From: Symsagittifera roscoffensis
Lineage: Eukaryota; Xenacoelomorpha; Acoela; Convolutidae
NCBI RefSeq assembly: GCF_963678635.1
Contig: NC_087066.1
Coordinates: forward strand, 63,494,282 to 63,558,281
Direction: 5' to 3'
Length of the DNA stretch: 64,000 nt
Below, piece by piece: positions 11,122 to 22,659 of the stretch; position 1 is the stretch's first letter, and the number at the start of each line of letters is the position of its first letter. The position numbers and the translations under genes are program-made. The notes under the pieces are model-generated. The model worked only from the letters and a program-made list of their open reading frames with translations. It ran no database searches and was not told the origin of the DNA.

Positions 11122-14100
11122 TTATAACACCTGATCGGTCACAGCCAAAAATAATACCTCAATCACTACTTTGAATGATAAAAACTGACTCATGGAATAA
11201 GGATAGAGTTGACAAGCATCAATGCCAACGAATGCTTTACACAAGTTGTTTGATTTTCTAAAAAACGTCTCGTTTGCTACTGCTCTCTTTGTGAAAACAA
11301 TTGAGGGACCCCTGGTCATATCTTTCCGTAATTTTTCCACCAATTCACTATTGCTCGAGAAAGAAGGGGTAAAATTTATTTTCGGTTGACTTGTGTAGAC
11401 AGATTTTCGCTGGATTTGGCAGTGAGCAGCCCAGCTTTAACATGTCTATCCCTTTGTCATGATAAAATTCAATCGCTTTCTGCGTATCTTCGTTGTTATA
11501 TCACTGTAGAAGGTCGCGGATGTTGGCATCTTTTCCTGTTCCCAGATAGATTTCAGGTAGTTTTAGTTTTCCAATCCGGTCGGTGGTTTGGTTTTTAGTC
11601 ATAGTTTTTTCACGGCTTGCTCTTTAGATATACCAGTGTGAGCAACTTTTTGATAATCATCAAACTTTTTATCGAGAGGGTCGCTTTGCTTCAATTCACT
11701 GTAAAAATCATCATACGACGGTAGCTGTTGTTCATCAAGCTTGTTGAGAGCATCAAACCACTCGTATGGAAAAGACTTTTCATCTCACTGGCCTTGTAAG
11801 CTTTTGGAAAAGAGTCTAAAGTAGTAGCTCAACTCAAAAACTTCATAATATCCAGAAGGCTGAATGTCTTCAAATTTGAAAGAAACAAAGAAACAGAGTC
11901 GTTTGCTTTCTTGATGACAGAAGGTTCAATTTTTTTTTCGTTGATTAGGTAGGGTCTGATTTGATCAGTTTATATCATACAGGCCTTTTTGAATCCAAAA
12001 AATGGTAGGGTGTTTTGAATCCAAAAACTGGTAGGCTGTTGGTTTATCTCTCTAGGTGTTGCAATAAATCAATCATTCTATTGCAACTTGTGATGAACAT
12101 CGCGATTCAATTGGTTGAAAACTTCACCAAGTGATGAAGTATTGTTCGAAGAAAATCTGTGTTTGTACAGAGTGTAGAGAGAAGAAAAAAATTGATATCT
12201 GAAATGAAACTTACTTATTTGTAAAATTTGATCCAAGGATTAACCAGTCTCAAGTTTCCAATGAACAGTAGCAATTGTGAGTAGAGACTATATAATTATC
12301 TTTAGTTACTATATAAGTTTCGTAAAGTTCACTGGAAATGGAAATAAAAATCGATTTTCTACAGTAATCTGAAAAAATCTGGGAAGAACTAGACACATAG
12401 CAGTACCCATCTGTATCAATGAAGTTTTCTCAGAGTTATGGATTTATATGAGAGCACTAATACATATATTATTTCGATATTTGGAAACTTCACGCAAAAT
12501 TCCATTTTTAGTTCTATTTCCTTTACGGTATATTGAATGACTCATACTGTTTACTTCCATATTTATTCGATATCAAAATCATTTCTCTCAATTTTCCTCA
12601 TCTGATTAGTTTATTCTTCTATTGAAAATGTACTCAGGAACAGACACCAGTTCCAATTATATTGAATTTTTAAACAATCAAACAATAATTGGGAGATTTT
12701 GTTGGTCACAAAAATCCTAAAAGGCAAAATGTTTTTATAAACCCTGCTTCCAATTATTCAGACAATTGAGTCGGGACAAATCGTCGTAAAATACAGCAAG
12801 TCTATCTTAGTGAAAAAGAAGGAGAAGCAAGCTCAGCAATTAGAAATACCGTTATTCACGATGCTGAAAACCTTGAACTTGTTCCTATTTGGGAACTTAC
12901 TTCTGAAAAAGAGTCAACTATTGAGCAGGAGCTTGCCAACTGCAAAAAAGTTTATGATATAGCAACTTACAAAAAAGACATGTCACGATTAAGAATTTCA
13001 ATGTTAACAAGCCTTCCTACCTTAAGATTCGACTCTTCACTGCAAGAGGGAATGAAGCACTGAAAACTGAATGTGCCTTTGTCAACTATACATTGAACAA
13101 ATTCAATGTAATTTACCAATTTTTGGGAGGCTTTATGTTTGTTGAGAAATGAAATGTACAATTTTTTGTTATTTAAGTTTTTGTCTTTTAATTTTAGAAA
13201 ATATTTTTCATAAAGAGTCGGTTTCATCCTCTTATCGATACATTCGTCTTTATTTTCTCTTGCTTCACTTTTATTCAAATAATTTCGCTCCTTAAGAACG
13301 CACAAAACTGTATGTAGCCGTATTTTGATCTTTTTTCAGTTTCCAGAAATTTTGATCGGATCTCCGCTTTTTTCTTTTCAGCCAACAAATCCAATCCAAG
13401 TTTGCCACAAATTCAATAATGAGGGATTTTTTTTATCTTTGTCAAACAAAAAGATTGGTTTGTAAAGCAAGCTGGATGAGGTTGACACTGATATGGGTTC
13501 AAGCAAAACAATCCAAGTTTTTGTCTTGGTTGGTTTTAGTTCTTCGAATGGCACGTAAATTGATTCAAAGTCAAACATAGCAACATTTTTGAAAAAGGTT
13601 TGTTCTTTGGTATACTCAATATTTGGTCTAAATTTTCAAATAAGGTCTCAGTTTAAAAAGTTTTGGGAAAAACATTTTTGATTCAGTCTATGCAACAATC
13701 AAGATGACGGTTGGTGTGATGAGACATTTCGAAAAACGTATCGTAATTTGAGCATCGAAAGCTTTCGAAGAAGCTGTCGATATTATGAACGTAATTAATG
13801 TGCTTGTTTTATTGTAGAAGCTTTCCTGTATTTTCAGTTTTACTGATACTTCTCCGAGTTAGTTCTCTTACAAAGTCTCTGACCTCAAAGTCGATATTGC
13901 AGTTAAAGATGTTCTTCTCTACTACATGTTCGACTACTGGCAGATTATCCATCGAAACTTCACGAAACTGTTTCGAATCACAAGGAAATCATTAAAGATC
14001 TTGGTGTTGAATGTTTCAAGGTTAGTTATATGTATATGAACTGCAAGTGCTCGAAACAAAAACAAGTTATCATTGTATGTGTGATGTGTGTGCACATCCA

Positions 14101-14950
14101 ATATCAAACAGTTTATGTGATTGTTTCTGAGAAACGGTTAGGGAATCATTGATCTGCACATCCCTTGGGTACGTTTTTGAGCAAGGCGATCAAATTGGTT
14201 ACATTTGTGACCAACATGAATCGCCATTTGGTATTTTAGCTCTGTTGTGTACAAATTTCAGTGATATCATGCTTATTGACCTTTATATTGACCTTTTGTA
14301 TAGTCGTTAAGTCTGCTTTGGTACAAAGCAGCATAAATTTATTAAAAAGTGTGTTATTTTCATGAGCGTATAAATAACGACCTTGACCGTTTTCTATATT
14401 ACGTAACACAAATCCTAAGCCAATGTTGATTTGTGCTGCACAATGAAGTTTTTCAGAGACTTCATCTAGTTTTTCAATAACTAGGTTAGGAACTAGTTTT
14501 GAAAGTTGAAAAATGAATACCTTGTTGAGTCCATTTTCTATCTCAGTATAAGTCAAGAAGTGATGACAAGCATTCAACTCATCTCGTAAATGATCACTAA
14601 CGCCTCCGTTTTCCAAGATTTTATTCAAATCAGCAACAGAATCATTCGTTTTCCTGGCTTTCAACAAGCGATCTTTCTTGCGATGTTGTTTGAAAAGTAT
14701 AGTAGCTTGGGAAATTTTTCTCAGATGATACACACTTTGATGACCTTGGGGTTGATTTTGCGTGCTTCTGAATGGTTGTAATTATAAAAAATACAATCCG
14801 GACAAGAAACAACTCCCAGCACACATCTCTTGCGATGTCGGGCTGCATCAGCTGAACTTTACTCTTTGTCACAGTCCTCGTATTTCACTTTCTCATTCCT
14901 GTTGAGTGCTGGCATCTGAAAAAAAGCGGGAGGTTTAGAACTTAGCAAAG
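11122..14950 (-). pseudogene. Maverick pPolB, copy 2, split by an insert
   Basis: The layout is the same as the copy at 1634-5460: zinc-finger-like start near 14890, conserved N-terminal segment at 14733-14236, Exo I motif FDFESI near 13570, block R at 12075-13211, then the polymerase entry and motif A-like GIDACQLYPYS near 11180-11220. Copy-specific changes include K to E near 14580 and a longer open frame at 13305-12967, where VLKERNYLNKSEARENKDEC and the following segment run directly into block R antisense sequence. That junction places one edge of the insert near 13195-13211. The stops at the polymerase side are shared with copy 1. Confidence 0.78.
12075..13211 (+). repeat. Block R, copy R2
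   Basis: Second copy of the 1.1-kb insert in pPolB. It differs from R1 by a few bases, including a three-base change near 12780, but has the same 7-base deletion relative to the 25-kb copy. Both pPolB inserts therefore descend from one insertion that preceded the 9.5-kb duplication. Confidence 0.7.
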
Positions 14951-15390
14951 TTGAATCATAGTAATTGGTACCATAGAATTGTCCTGAAAAAATAACAGTT
15001 AATTTATACTTACTTTGATTGCTCAGCATTTTTGAAAATAACCCCAAGTAGTCATACAAAATCTTGCTTTTAACGTTAAAAGAAATCAGAATGAAAGAGT
15101 TTTGCTTACTGTTGCGTAAGGATAACCAACCAATCAGAATCGCATTTTCTTTTAGTATTACTGTTTGCTCGAGATCAATTAATCAAATTCCAGAATTTTC
15201 TGAAAATGAACTGTTTATCGTTTTTTAAGAAACCTCAATCACTGTTTGAAAAATGTCTAGCAGGGAACATTTGAATTTTCTCAAGCTACTTTACAAAAAA
15301 AGGAAAAAAGATCCGATTGATTTTCTTTTTACTGAGATAGATTTTCATTCTTAATTTTTTCATAATTTTTTGGTTTATTTTTTAGTACAA

Positions 15391-15534
15391 ATGAAACTTA
15401 TCCGGTTAAGTACAGTTATCTTCAGAGGAACTTACTCAATCAACGAGCTTACTTTCGAACCAAGAGTTGATGCTCGAGATTTTAAACTTACGGCTGAACT
15501 ACACCTTAAAAGAAAACAAATTTTGTTCATTTGA
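15391..15534 (+). CDS. Short unrecognised ORF, copy 2
   Basis: Identical 47-codon copy of the ORF at 5902-6045, again directly after a T-rich run ending in ttttag. No family is recognised. Confidence 0.25.
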   Translation: MKLIRLSTVIFRGTYSINELTFEPRVDARDFKLTAELHLKRKQILFI

Positions 15535-16319
15535 TTTAAAAAAATTATGAAAATTTATCAAAGATTATTTTTCATCTTCTAGTCAACTCCCAAATTTGTC
15601 AAAATCCCCGGCAAAATTTTTTTAATTTTCCAATTTTTTTGGAGATTTTCAAAGTTCAAAATCCTACATAATCACGTTTGGAATAAGGTTTCCAAAGATT
15701 TACAAGGAAAAGTTACTCAACTTTGAGCCATCTTTTTAAATTTACATCAAAACTCAAAGAGCTTGACTATCTACTCAAAATCATCAACTTTCATTGAACA
15801 TATACAACAAAAATCAATTGACTTGATGAGAAAACTTGCAGAGATGCTACTTGTTATATCCTTTTTCTTGTGTCACTTATACCGGGGTATTGCTAATTTT
15901 CACAGCGAACAACTTGTGATCATATTTTTGCATTTTTTTGGACAATTTTATTAATTGGAAGATTTAAGTCGGAAAAAGTTAATTTTTTCTCTAACTCGAT
16001 TCAACAATCAGAACAAAAATGAACTTTTTTGTGATTTTAAACGACAAGGTTTGAAAAATTCCCAGAACAGAACTTTATTTCTGATTGGATACGACATTAG
16101 ACCAAATATTGAGAATTAATTCTGATCGGTTGATCCCACAAATTTGAGTTGAAGGCATCCATCAAACTTTTAAAAATTTTTTTTTAACATTACCACCGTC
16201 AATTACCTCCTCTGTCAGTTCTAAACTTTTTAGTTTCAATTTAACTACCGTCATCTAACTCCTCTCTCAGCTCTAACTCTTTCTTTATTTTTAATTTTTT
16301 TCGCATTTTATTTCTCGAA

Positions 16320-16754
16320 ATGATAATCACAGTGCAAAACAGCAACCTTTATTCGGTAGAATGTGTGCCCTACCTAGTAAAAATTCAAGTGCGAGAAACA
16401 GTCTCAGGAGTTTTTTTGGACCGAATGGACATTCCAATCCTAATCTGGCGCATGTAGGAGTTGATACGAAGGGATTTCAGGAAACATCAAATGACGCAAG
16501 TACCCATCCCAGAGAACCAACTCGGAACAATGCAAATGATGCGGGAAGTGTCTGAGCATGTCACGATGAACTGCCTCGAGATTCCTGACTCTGGATATGT
16601 GGCTCAACCAATCCACGACTTCCTCTTCCCTCGAGAGGAGGAGATGGGATCAGCCGAAAACTCCATCGCATTGGACGAAGATGAGGGGTTTTCTGAAAAA
16701 TGCCTCCACAGTAACCACCAGCGGTGGAATCTCGACCAGTTCTTCAATTTATAG
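16320..16754 (+). pseudogene. Unrecognised 145-codon ORF with one internal TAG, copy 2
   Basis: Second copy of the 6831-7265 frame. By eye the sequence is the same throughout, including the internal TAG, while nearby non-coding bases show occasional differences. The acidic C-terminal region and moderately GC-rich codons set it apart from the neighbouring AT-rich DNA. Function unknown. Confidence 0.4.
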
Positions 16755-17053
16755 AGAAGCTCCAGAGCTCTCAACAGTTCTCTGATTGATAGCTTTTGTA
16801 AAAAGATGTTGCTTGTCATTTATTTCATCTTTTTGTAATTTTTATTTTTTTTCTCAAGTTCGTTTCAAATCTGAGAGTAGATGAGTAGTTCAGGGTAAAA
16901 CGCACTAAATATTTGAAAACAATTAGAACACAAACTGAACTAGCGATACAACTTTTGTACACATATTAAGAACAGTTTTTAACACACATTAGAGAAAACA
17001 TTAAAAATTTGCACATTAATCAGTACACAAAACAGTACATAATCGTCATCTGT

Positions 17054-17125
17054 TTTTTGCGTCTTGTCAAAAAAACTGAAACACTTTTCGCGTCTTGTCA
17101 AAAAAACTGAAACATTTGTCGCCTC
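17054..17125. repeat. 30-nt direct repeats at the end of copy 2
   Basis: Same two repeats as at 7565-7636. Downstream the sequence changes from copy 1 to cctcttgtttaagaactcg, which marks the junction with the next Maverick unit. Confidence 0.6.
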
Positions 17126-17261
17126 TTGTTTAAGAACTCGAAATGATCACTTGACATGATCACTATTTACAAATCCATAACCATCACTTGAACAGTCAAA
17201 TATTTTCGATAAATTAGGTTCATATTTTGAGTTTTGTACTTTACGGTTTCTTTCCAGATAT

Positions 17262-17413
17262 GCTGAAGCAAAAGTTTGTGTGGAAGCCAGTTTCTGGTTA
17301 AAACAAAATTATTGGTGTTTGAACTTTTTGCGCAACAGTCTTTTCCTTTCAATACTTGGCTTTTTGTTGATCCCTTCTATTGCAACTTGTGATGAACATC
17401 GCGATTCAATTGA
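17262..17413 (+). pseudogene. Open frame with a hydrophobic segment, possible surface-protein exon
   Basis: After a good splice-acceptor-like tttctttccag, one frame stays open from about 17262 to TGA at 17413. It encodes YAEAKVCVEASFWLKQNYW, then a hydrophobic stretch LFLSILGFLLIPSIATC, then charged residues. The hydrophobic run followed by ATC resembles a signal peptide or a membrane segment. The related sequence at 24180-24340 is broken by a stop and a frameshift. Some nematode Mavericks encode a fusogen-like surface protein, but nothing here identifies that family, so the role is a guess. The opposite strand over 23994-24257 is also open and Lys-rich, so strand is not certain. Confidence 0.25.
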
Positions 17414-18530
17414 CTGAAAACTTCACCAAGTGATGAAGTATTGTTCGAAGAAAATCTGTGTTTGTACAGAGTGTAGAGAGAAGAAAAAAATTGATATCTG
17501 AAATGAAACTTACTTATTTGTAAAATTTGATCCAAGGATTAACCAGTCTCAAGTTTCCAATGAACAGTAGCAATTGTGAGTAGAGACTATATAATTATCT
17601 TTAGTTACTATATAAGTTTCGTAAAGTTCACTGGAAATGGAAATAAAAATCGATTTTCTACAGTAATCTGAAAAAATCTGGGAAGAACTAGACACATAGC
17701 AGTACCCATCTGTATCAATGAAGTTTTCTCAGAGTTATGGATTTATATGAGAGCACTAATACATATATTATTTCGATATTTGGAAACTTCACGCAAAATT
17801 CCATTTTTAGTTCTATTTCCTTTACGGTATATTGAATGACTCATACTGTTTACTTCCATATTTATTCGATATCAAAATCATTTCTCTCAATTTTCCTCAT
17901 CTGATTAGTTTATTCTTCTATTGAAAATGTACTCAGGAACAGACACCAGTTCCAATTATATTGAATTTTTAAACAATCAAACAATAATTGGGAGATTTTG
18001 TTGGTCACAAAAATCCTACAAGGCAAAATGTTTTTTTTTAAACCCTGCTTCCAATTATTCAGACAAATGAGTCGGGACAAATCGAAAAATACAGCAAGTC
18101 TATCTTAGTGAAAAAGAAGGAGAAGCAAGCTCAGCAATTAGAAATACCGTTATTCACGATGCTGAAAACCTTGAACTTGTTCCTATTTGGGAACTTACTT
18201 CTGAAAAAGAGTCAACTATTGAGCAGGAGCTTGCCAACTGCAAAAAAGTTTATGATATAGCAACTTACAAAAAAGACATGTCACGATTAAGAATTTCAAT
18301 GTTAACAAGCCTTCCTACCTTAAGATTCGACTCTTCACTGCAAGAGGGAATGAAGCACTGAAAACTGAATGTGCCTTTGTCAACTATACATTGAACAAAT
18401 TCAATGTAATTTACCAATTTTTGGGAGGCTTTATGTTTGTTGAGAAATGAAATGTACAATTTTTTGTTATTTAAGTTTTTGTCTTTTAATTTTAGAAATT
18501 ATCCTCTAAAATTATTTTTCATAAAGTATT
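17382..18530 (+). repeat. Block R, copy R3
   Basis: Third copy of block R, here continuous with plus-strand Maverick sequence on both sides. It has the same 7-base deletion as R1 and R2 near 18270, so its long frame is shifted. The sequence after 18500 continues into a candidate second exon (SMSWNIVFSRKLVLKFHNK) instead of polymerase sequence. The pPolB inserts are thus fragments of this kind of unit. Confidence 0.65.
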
Positions 18531-19374
18531 CGAGTTGAACAGTATGAGTTGGAATATTGTTTTTTCAAGAAAATTAGTATTAAAATTTCACAACAAACTG
18601 GGACTTTTTCATATGTTTCTACAAGAAGAAGATCAAAAAAATTTCGCTAACTGTTATAGAATCACAAAATTTACCAAACTTGCAGAGTTTGAACGTATTC
18701 TCAGTAGTATCCCTTTTTGAATTTTCACAGAATACCGATCCGATGCCAAAAAAATAGATCCGATAGACTATCGTAGAACTGGAAATCAATGGAAAAGTAA
18801 TCAATCTTTACAACTAAAAAAGGAACAATACGATTAATTGCTCGATATACTTCTCTGATTACTAGGTTATAGAGTGTCAATCAACAAAAAATTGTACCAT
18901 TATTGACGAGTGTACTGAACAAAATGAACGAACAGAAATTGAATTAAATTTTTAGAGTTTTTGAGATTATTAAGCAAGATTTTTCGTCAAATACAAAAGA
19001 AAAACTTAAAATTACTGTATCTGTTTTATTTTGGACCCTCACATAAAGATGGAAGAAATTGACCTAATTTTGCCTTTCAGACGTCTAAGTGAAAACAGAA
19101 AATCCTGTCTGGTTTATTTTTCTCGCAAACTCTAAAATCTTCAGACTACATGCAGTTCTACGTGACTACCGGATCTGTGACATCTACTACAAAAAGAACC
19201 TGGATAATGTTATAATGTACCTATTCTTCCCAATTCATGTTTTTTTTGGTCATGTGATCTAATAATTTTTCTGTTTATATGTTAAATATTTGCTCCTTCA
19301 GTATGTGCAATGTTCGAATGTTAGTCATTTTGACCAATAAACAGTAACCGTAAATAGAGGAAACAGTAATTATT
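18531..19374 (+). other. Exon-like and non-coding stretch of unit A
   Basis: The first 180 bases continue the block R frame as a candidate exon after a short intron; the remainder is AT-rich with no convincing frame. It recurs at 25460-26311 and 27890-28740. Confidence 0.35.
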
Positions 19375-19842
19375 ATGAGTCTAGATTTTTTGGATATTGA
19401 ATGTTTTGAAATCAATATAGTCAAAGAATTAGGAGTTTATGAGGATGGATCGTCTATAGGATATTGCTTTCTTCCTCTCAAAAACTTAAAGCCACATAAT
19501 CTACTTGGTGTACCAAGCATCAACAAGAAACCAGATGGAGCAGCGGTTACAAAAAAAATTGAACTTCAAAAAATTTTGATCAATCTGGTATCTTCAAAAA
19601 CGGAACATTTTGCAAAAGGTTAAGAAAAAAATAAAATTTTGTCAGAAATTCTGGAAACAAAGATTACAAACTTGGATGGCTACGCATGTCCAAAAAAAAA
19701 CAGAAAACGATTTTTCAAGATGAACATTATGATTGAAGGTGTAGCAACTACCCACTTGGTCATGCAAAAACTCTTCACTGTACAGAAAGATAAGCAATTG
19801 CATACGGAACATGGGCTCGATGTTTTTTTAAACAAAATGTAA
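19375..19842 (+). pseudogene. Conserved transposon-associated protein, exonuclease-like, unit A
   Basis: A single frame starts at ATG 19375 with MSLDFLDIECFEINIVKELG and continues past one TAA at 19621-19623 to FLNKM before TAA at 19842. KTEHFAKG just before the stop and TNLDGYACPK after it match a small family found with mobile elements in nematodes, insects and cnidarians. The D-x-E near the start, in a hydrophobic strand, resembles Exo I of DEDD exonucleases, but this role is inferred. Copies at 26312 and 28741 are more degraded and a fragment lies at 23592-23880. It lies upstream of the ATPase, on the same strand. Confidence 0.45.
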
Positions 19843-20265
19843 ATCATAATTTTTTTAATGTAAAACTTTTTTTGAACTTTAAAATTATGTCATTGTCAAC
19901 TTTTTATTTCTAGAGTTAAAATGGTCTATCAAAGTGACAAGCTCGCAAGTTTTGCTTTTAATGAATAAAACTATGAGAAAAGAATCATGGAAGTCGTGTG
20001 GACGTAAATGTAATAGTCTTCTTTTAGTTTTCGGTGCAGTTTTTTTGTTAAAGTTTTGATGCTAGTATGTGCAATCGTTCGAATATTGCTTACCACAAAC
20101 TGTGAAGAAACGCCAGTTGGGCTGGCTACCTTATCAAGTACAGTCGGTCATATTTTAACTTCTTTGATGCTATGAAAAAAATCATATCTACAAAAGAACG
20201 ATTTTTTTTCTTTATTTGGTTCAAGTTGATCTGGAAAAATTCATCCTATTTTGGTTAGTTGAAAA

Positions 20266-20875
20266 TTGGTACTTTTCAACCAGCATTTGACAATGTTTTC
20301 TACTTTTTACAACAACATCAACCTCTTTTTAATCAAATGCAAAAACAAAAACCTTAATTTTATACGAGGAGTAGATTTTGACTCGGTTGGAAATCGTTCA
20401 GTTGATGAAACTAAATATCTGGCTATTTTTGATGACTCTTGTAAAAAATTTTCAAACTCCAAACAATTTGTAGAATTTGCCACTATTTGATGACCCAGGT
20501 GTCTAGATACAAAATACATCAAACACATTTTATTTTATCAAAGCAATTTGAACAGTGACAAAGAGTTACAAATTTTTTGTTCAAGACTTTTTTCCTTATG
20601 GTCAATTACTTATTGATTTGACCCTAAAAAAGTTGATTCAATTAGATATTACTCTAATAGTGGCTCTGTTTCAACGAAATTTTATATACACAGCGGAACA
20701 GAGACAAAATTTTTGGACGAGGAGTGCACAGTACATCTCTAATCTCACAATATTGCAAAAGTTTCCCTAAGACTTCAAAAACAGTTCAAACTCAATTCTC
20801 GAAAAGAGTTCATTCAGTTTCTGAGCAAGTATTTTGTAAACCTATGAGGAGGAGAGTTTAGGACCTTCAGAAAGA
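20266..20875 (+). pseudogene. Maverick packaging ATPase (FtsK/HerA type), C-terminal half, unit A
   Basis: The frame contains TKYLAIFDDSCKKFSNSKQF, whose hydrophobic run ending in DD is a Walker B motif. A later frame reads YGQLLIDLTLKK and then YSNSGSVST-type sequence. These are diagnostic of the genome-packaging ATPase of Maverick/Polinton elements. The N-terminal Walker A part was not found. In this unit a TGA replaces a sense codon after FATI (20488), and further frameshifts break the C-terminal part; the corresponding frame at 29655 is longer. Upstream sequence (19843-20265) is AT-rich and holds no clear gene. Confidence 0.68.
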
Positions 20876-21109
20876 AGACTTAGTAAAATACCGAAAGAAA
20901 AATTACAAATAGAAAAATTCAGAAAAATTCAGAATAAATTCAAAAAAGAGCTCCTATTCAGAAAAGAAGAACTATTTCAAGTTCAACTAAAGGTTTACAT
21001 TTGATTTCTCTTATCACCTCATTTGTCCTTAAACGATTGACTCAGGACGGAACGGTTTGTTTTGATTCCGGACTCAGTTTGTCAATCACAAAACACTTCC
21101 AACAAAACA

Positions 21110-21395
21110 AAAAATGGAACAAAATCTAAAAAGTAGGAGATTGTATCAAAATACTTTAATTCAATCAATACTTCTATCAATTTTACATTTATTTTTTTTC
21201 ATGAAATATACTAAAGCAAAAATCGAATTTGGGGTCAGAATGAGAAATTTTAAAAATGTTATTTCCTTTCAAAAGGATACAGGCCACAGTTTACCGATAA
21301 AATATTCGAACTATCAAAACCGGCAACATATAAAATCAAAGCTCTCAAAACAGGAGATATTGTAGGCAAATTTTATAAAAGATAACTGAGTAAAT
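21110..21395 (+). pseudogene. Maverick integrase, C-terminal domain only, unit A
   Basis: The frame EFGVRMRNFKNVISFQK is followed, after a frameshift in the A-rich run, by YRPQFTDKIFELSKPATYKI and then TGDIVGKFYKR. This is the C-terminal SH3-like (chromo-like) domain of the retroviral-type integrase of Mavericks, with the order G-x-x-VR, K-GY-P-FT-F, TYK, G-FY. The catalytic DDE core is absent upstream, where 20900-21110 shows only short frames. The gene is therefore truncated as well as frameshifted. A copy lies at 30498-30780. Confidence 0.6.
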
Positions 21396-21399
21396 GTTC

Positions 21400-22260
21400 A
21401 AAATAAATTTTCTATTTTTTAAAATTACATTTCTATCGGTCATTAGTCGTGGACTTTTTTTTTTACTTTTTAGCTAGTTTCTTATGTTTTCTTTAATTGT
21501 TATCCGATTATTAGTCGTACCCCTTTTAACAATTTTCTACCGGATCAAATACACTTTAAAGGGGGACGGGAGGTCGCTATTTCAGAAATATTGTACCATT
21601 CATTGTTCCAAAACGTTATGGAAGGCATGTTTATTTTCATAGACGGGAGAAAAATTTATGGAGAAAAAACAAAGGTGGAACCAGAGCATTTTGAGCCCGG
21701 ATTGTATCCAAACACTATTGATTTGGTGTAGCCATGAACGATTAAATTTGAAAATGTGCTGGTGTACAAAAATATGGATATAGCGGAAGTCATGTATCAG
21801 TAGATAAGATTACACAAAAATTAGCCATTCCTTTATATGAGGATGAGTCAGTTTTTATCTTTCAAAGTATTGATTGAGGTATTATTTTTGTTTGTGATCG
21901 GACAGTGTTATAATTAGTAGAAAAAGACCATATTAACCACAGTGTTGTTAAGACTTTAAGAGAATACAATCCCTGATGGTAAATAGTGATATTATAGAAT
22001 CTAATAAAGTAAGTGATACAAAAAATCCTTTAATTCATTGTAATCTTTTCGTTTCCAAAGTAGAAAATGGAGACATATTATCTACAGGACAGTACAAGAG
22101 CCATCAATCCTCTACAAATCTACAAATTAAAAAGTTGCAAAATTTTTTTCGTAGCATGAAAATTGAACAAAGGGATACTACAGGTTAAAAATTTCTTTTT
22201 GTCAGCAAGATTTCGCATAATCTTTTTTTTAAATTTATTTTTCATTTAAGATGATGGGCC
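21400..22260 (+). other. Region between integrase and basic protein, unit A
   Basis: This stretch has a short plus-strand frame near 21610-21735 (MEGMFIFIDGRKIYGEKTKV, ending NTIDLV) and another at 21976-22188 (ending MKIEQRDTTG). Neither is recognised. Sequence from about 21845 onward also occurs on the minus strand of copies 1 and 2 just downstream of the polymerase motif A region, so part may be polymerase-derived. Duplicated at 30790-31640. Confidence 0.35.
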
Positions 22261-22261
22261 A

Positions 22262-22552
22262 AACTTTCAGGTAATATTCTTATTTTTTTGGACAAGCAAG
22301 AGAGCGTGGAAGATGTTAGTGTGCTCTTGCATAAACTCTTGGGAAAACTGCAGTACCCTTTATTAAAAAATAAATATTCCCAGCTGCAAAAAAGATTGAA
22401 GCAAACTTATTTGAAATTGCAGCGCCAGAGATTGGAGACGTCTTTAGTGGACGTAAAAAACCCAAAACATTTGCAAGAGATGTGGAAACAAAAAATAGCT
22501 CGACAACAGTTGGGAGGTTGAAAAAAGAATTCGAGCGTAGAACTAGTAACAA
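22262..22552 (+). pseudogene. Small basic Maverick virion-type protein, unit A
   Basis: In one frame the sequence reads KKIEANLFEIAAPEIGDVFS then GRKKPKTFARDVETKNSSTT and a basic tail ending FERR. It is the plus-strand counterpart of 980-1255, with stops only in the first third. It lies 100 bases upstream of the capsid frame. Other long frames here (22288-22521 plus, 22316-22564 minus) are alternative readings. Confidence 0.55.
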
Positions 22553-22659
22553 CCCATCTCCCAAAAAATTAGATCAAAATCAGTCGCTCTCGCAAAATTA
22601 TTTTTGACAAAACGAATTGAGTATAAATCAAAGTAGTCAATATCGGTACGGAGCTTGTA

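Larger units (their letters stand above)
9489..17125 (-). mobile_element. Maverick/Polinton segment, tandem copy 2
   Basis: This is the second direct copy of 1-7636 with only sparse single-base differences, for example around 12755-12790, where the R block differs by a few bases. It carries the same broken genes in the same order. Many disabling changes are shared with copy 1, which shows that the genes were already dead when the 9.5-kb unit was duplicated. Homology ends after the 30-nt direct repeats, and an oppositely oriented Maverick segment follows within about 40 bases. Confidence 0.75.
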
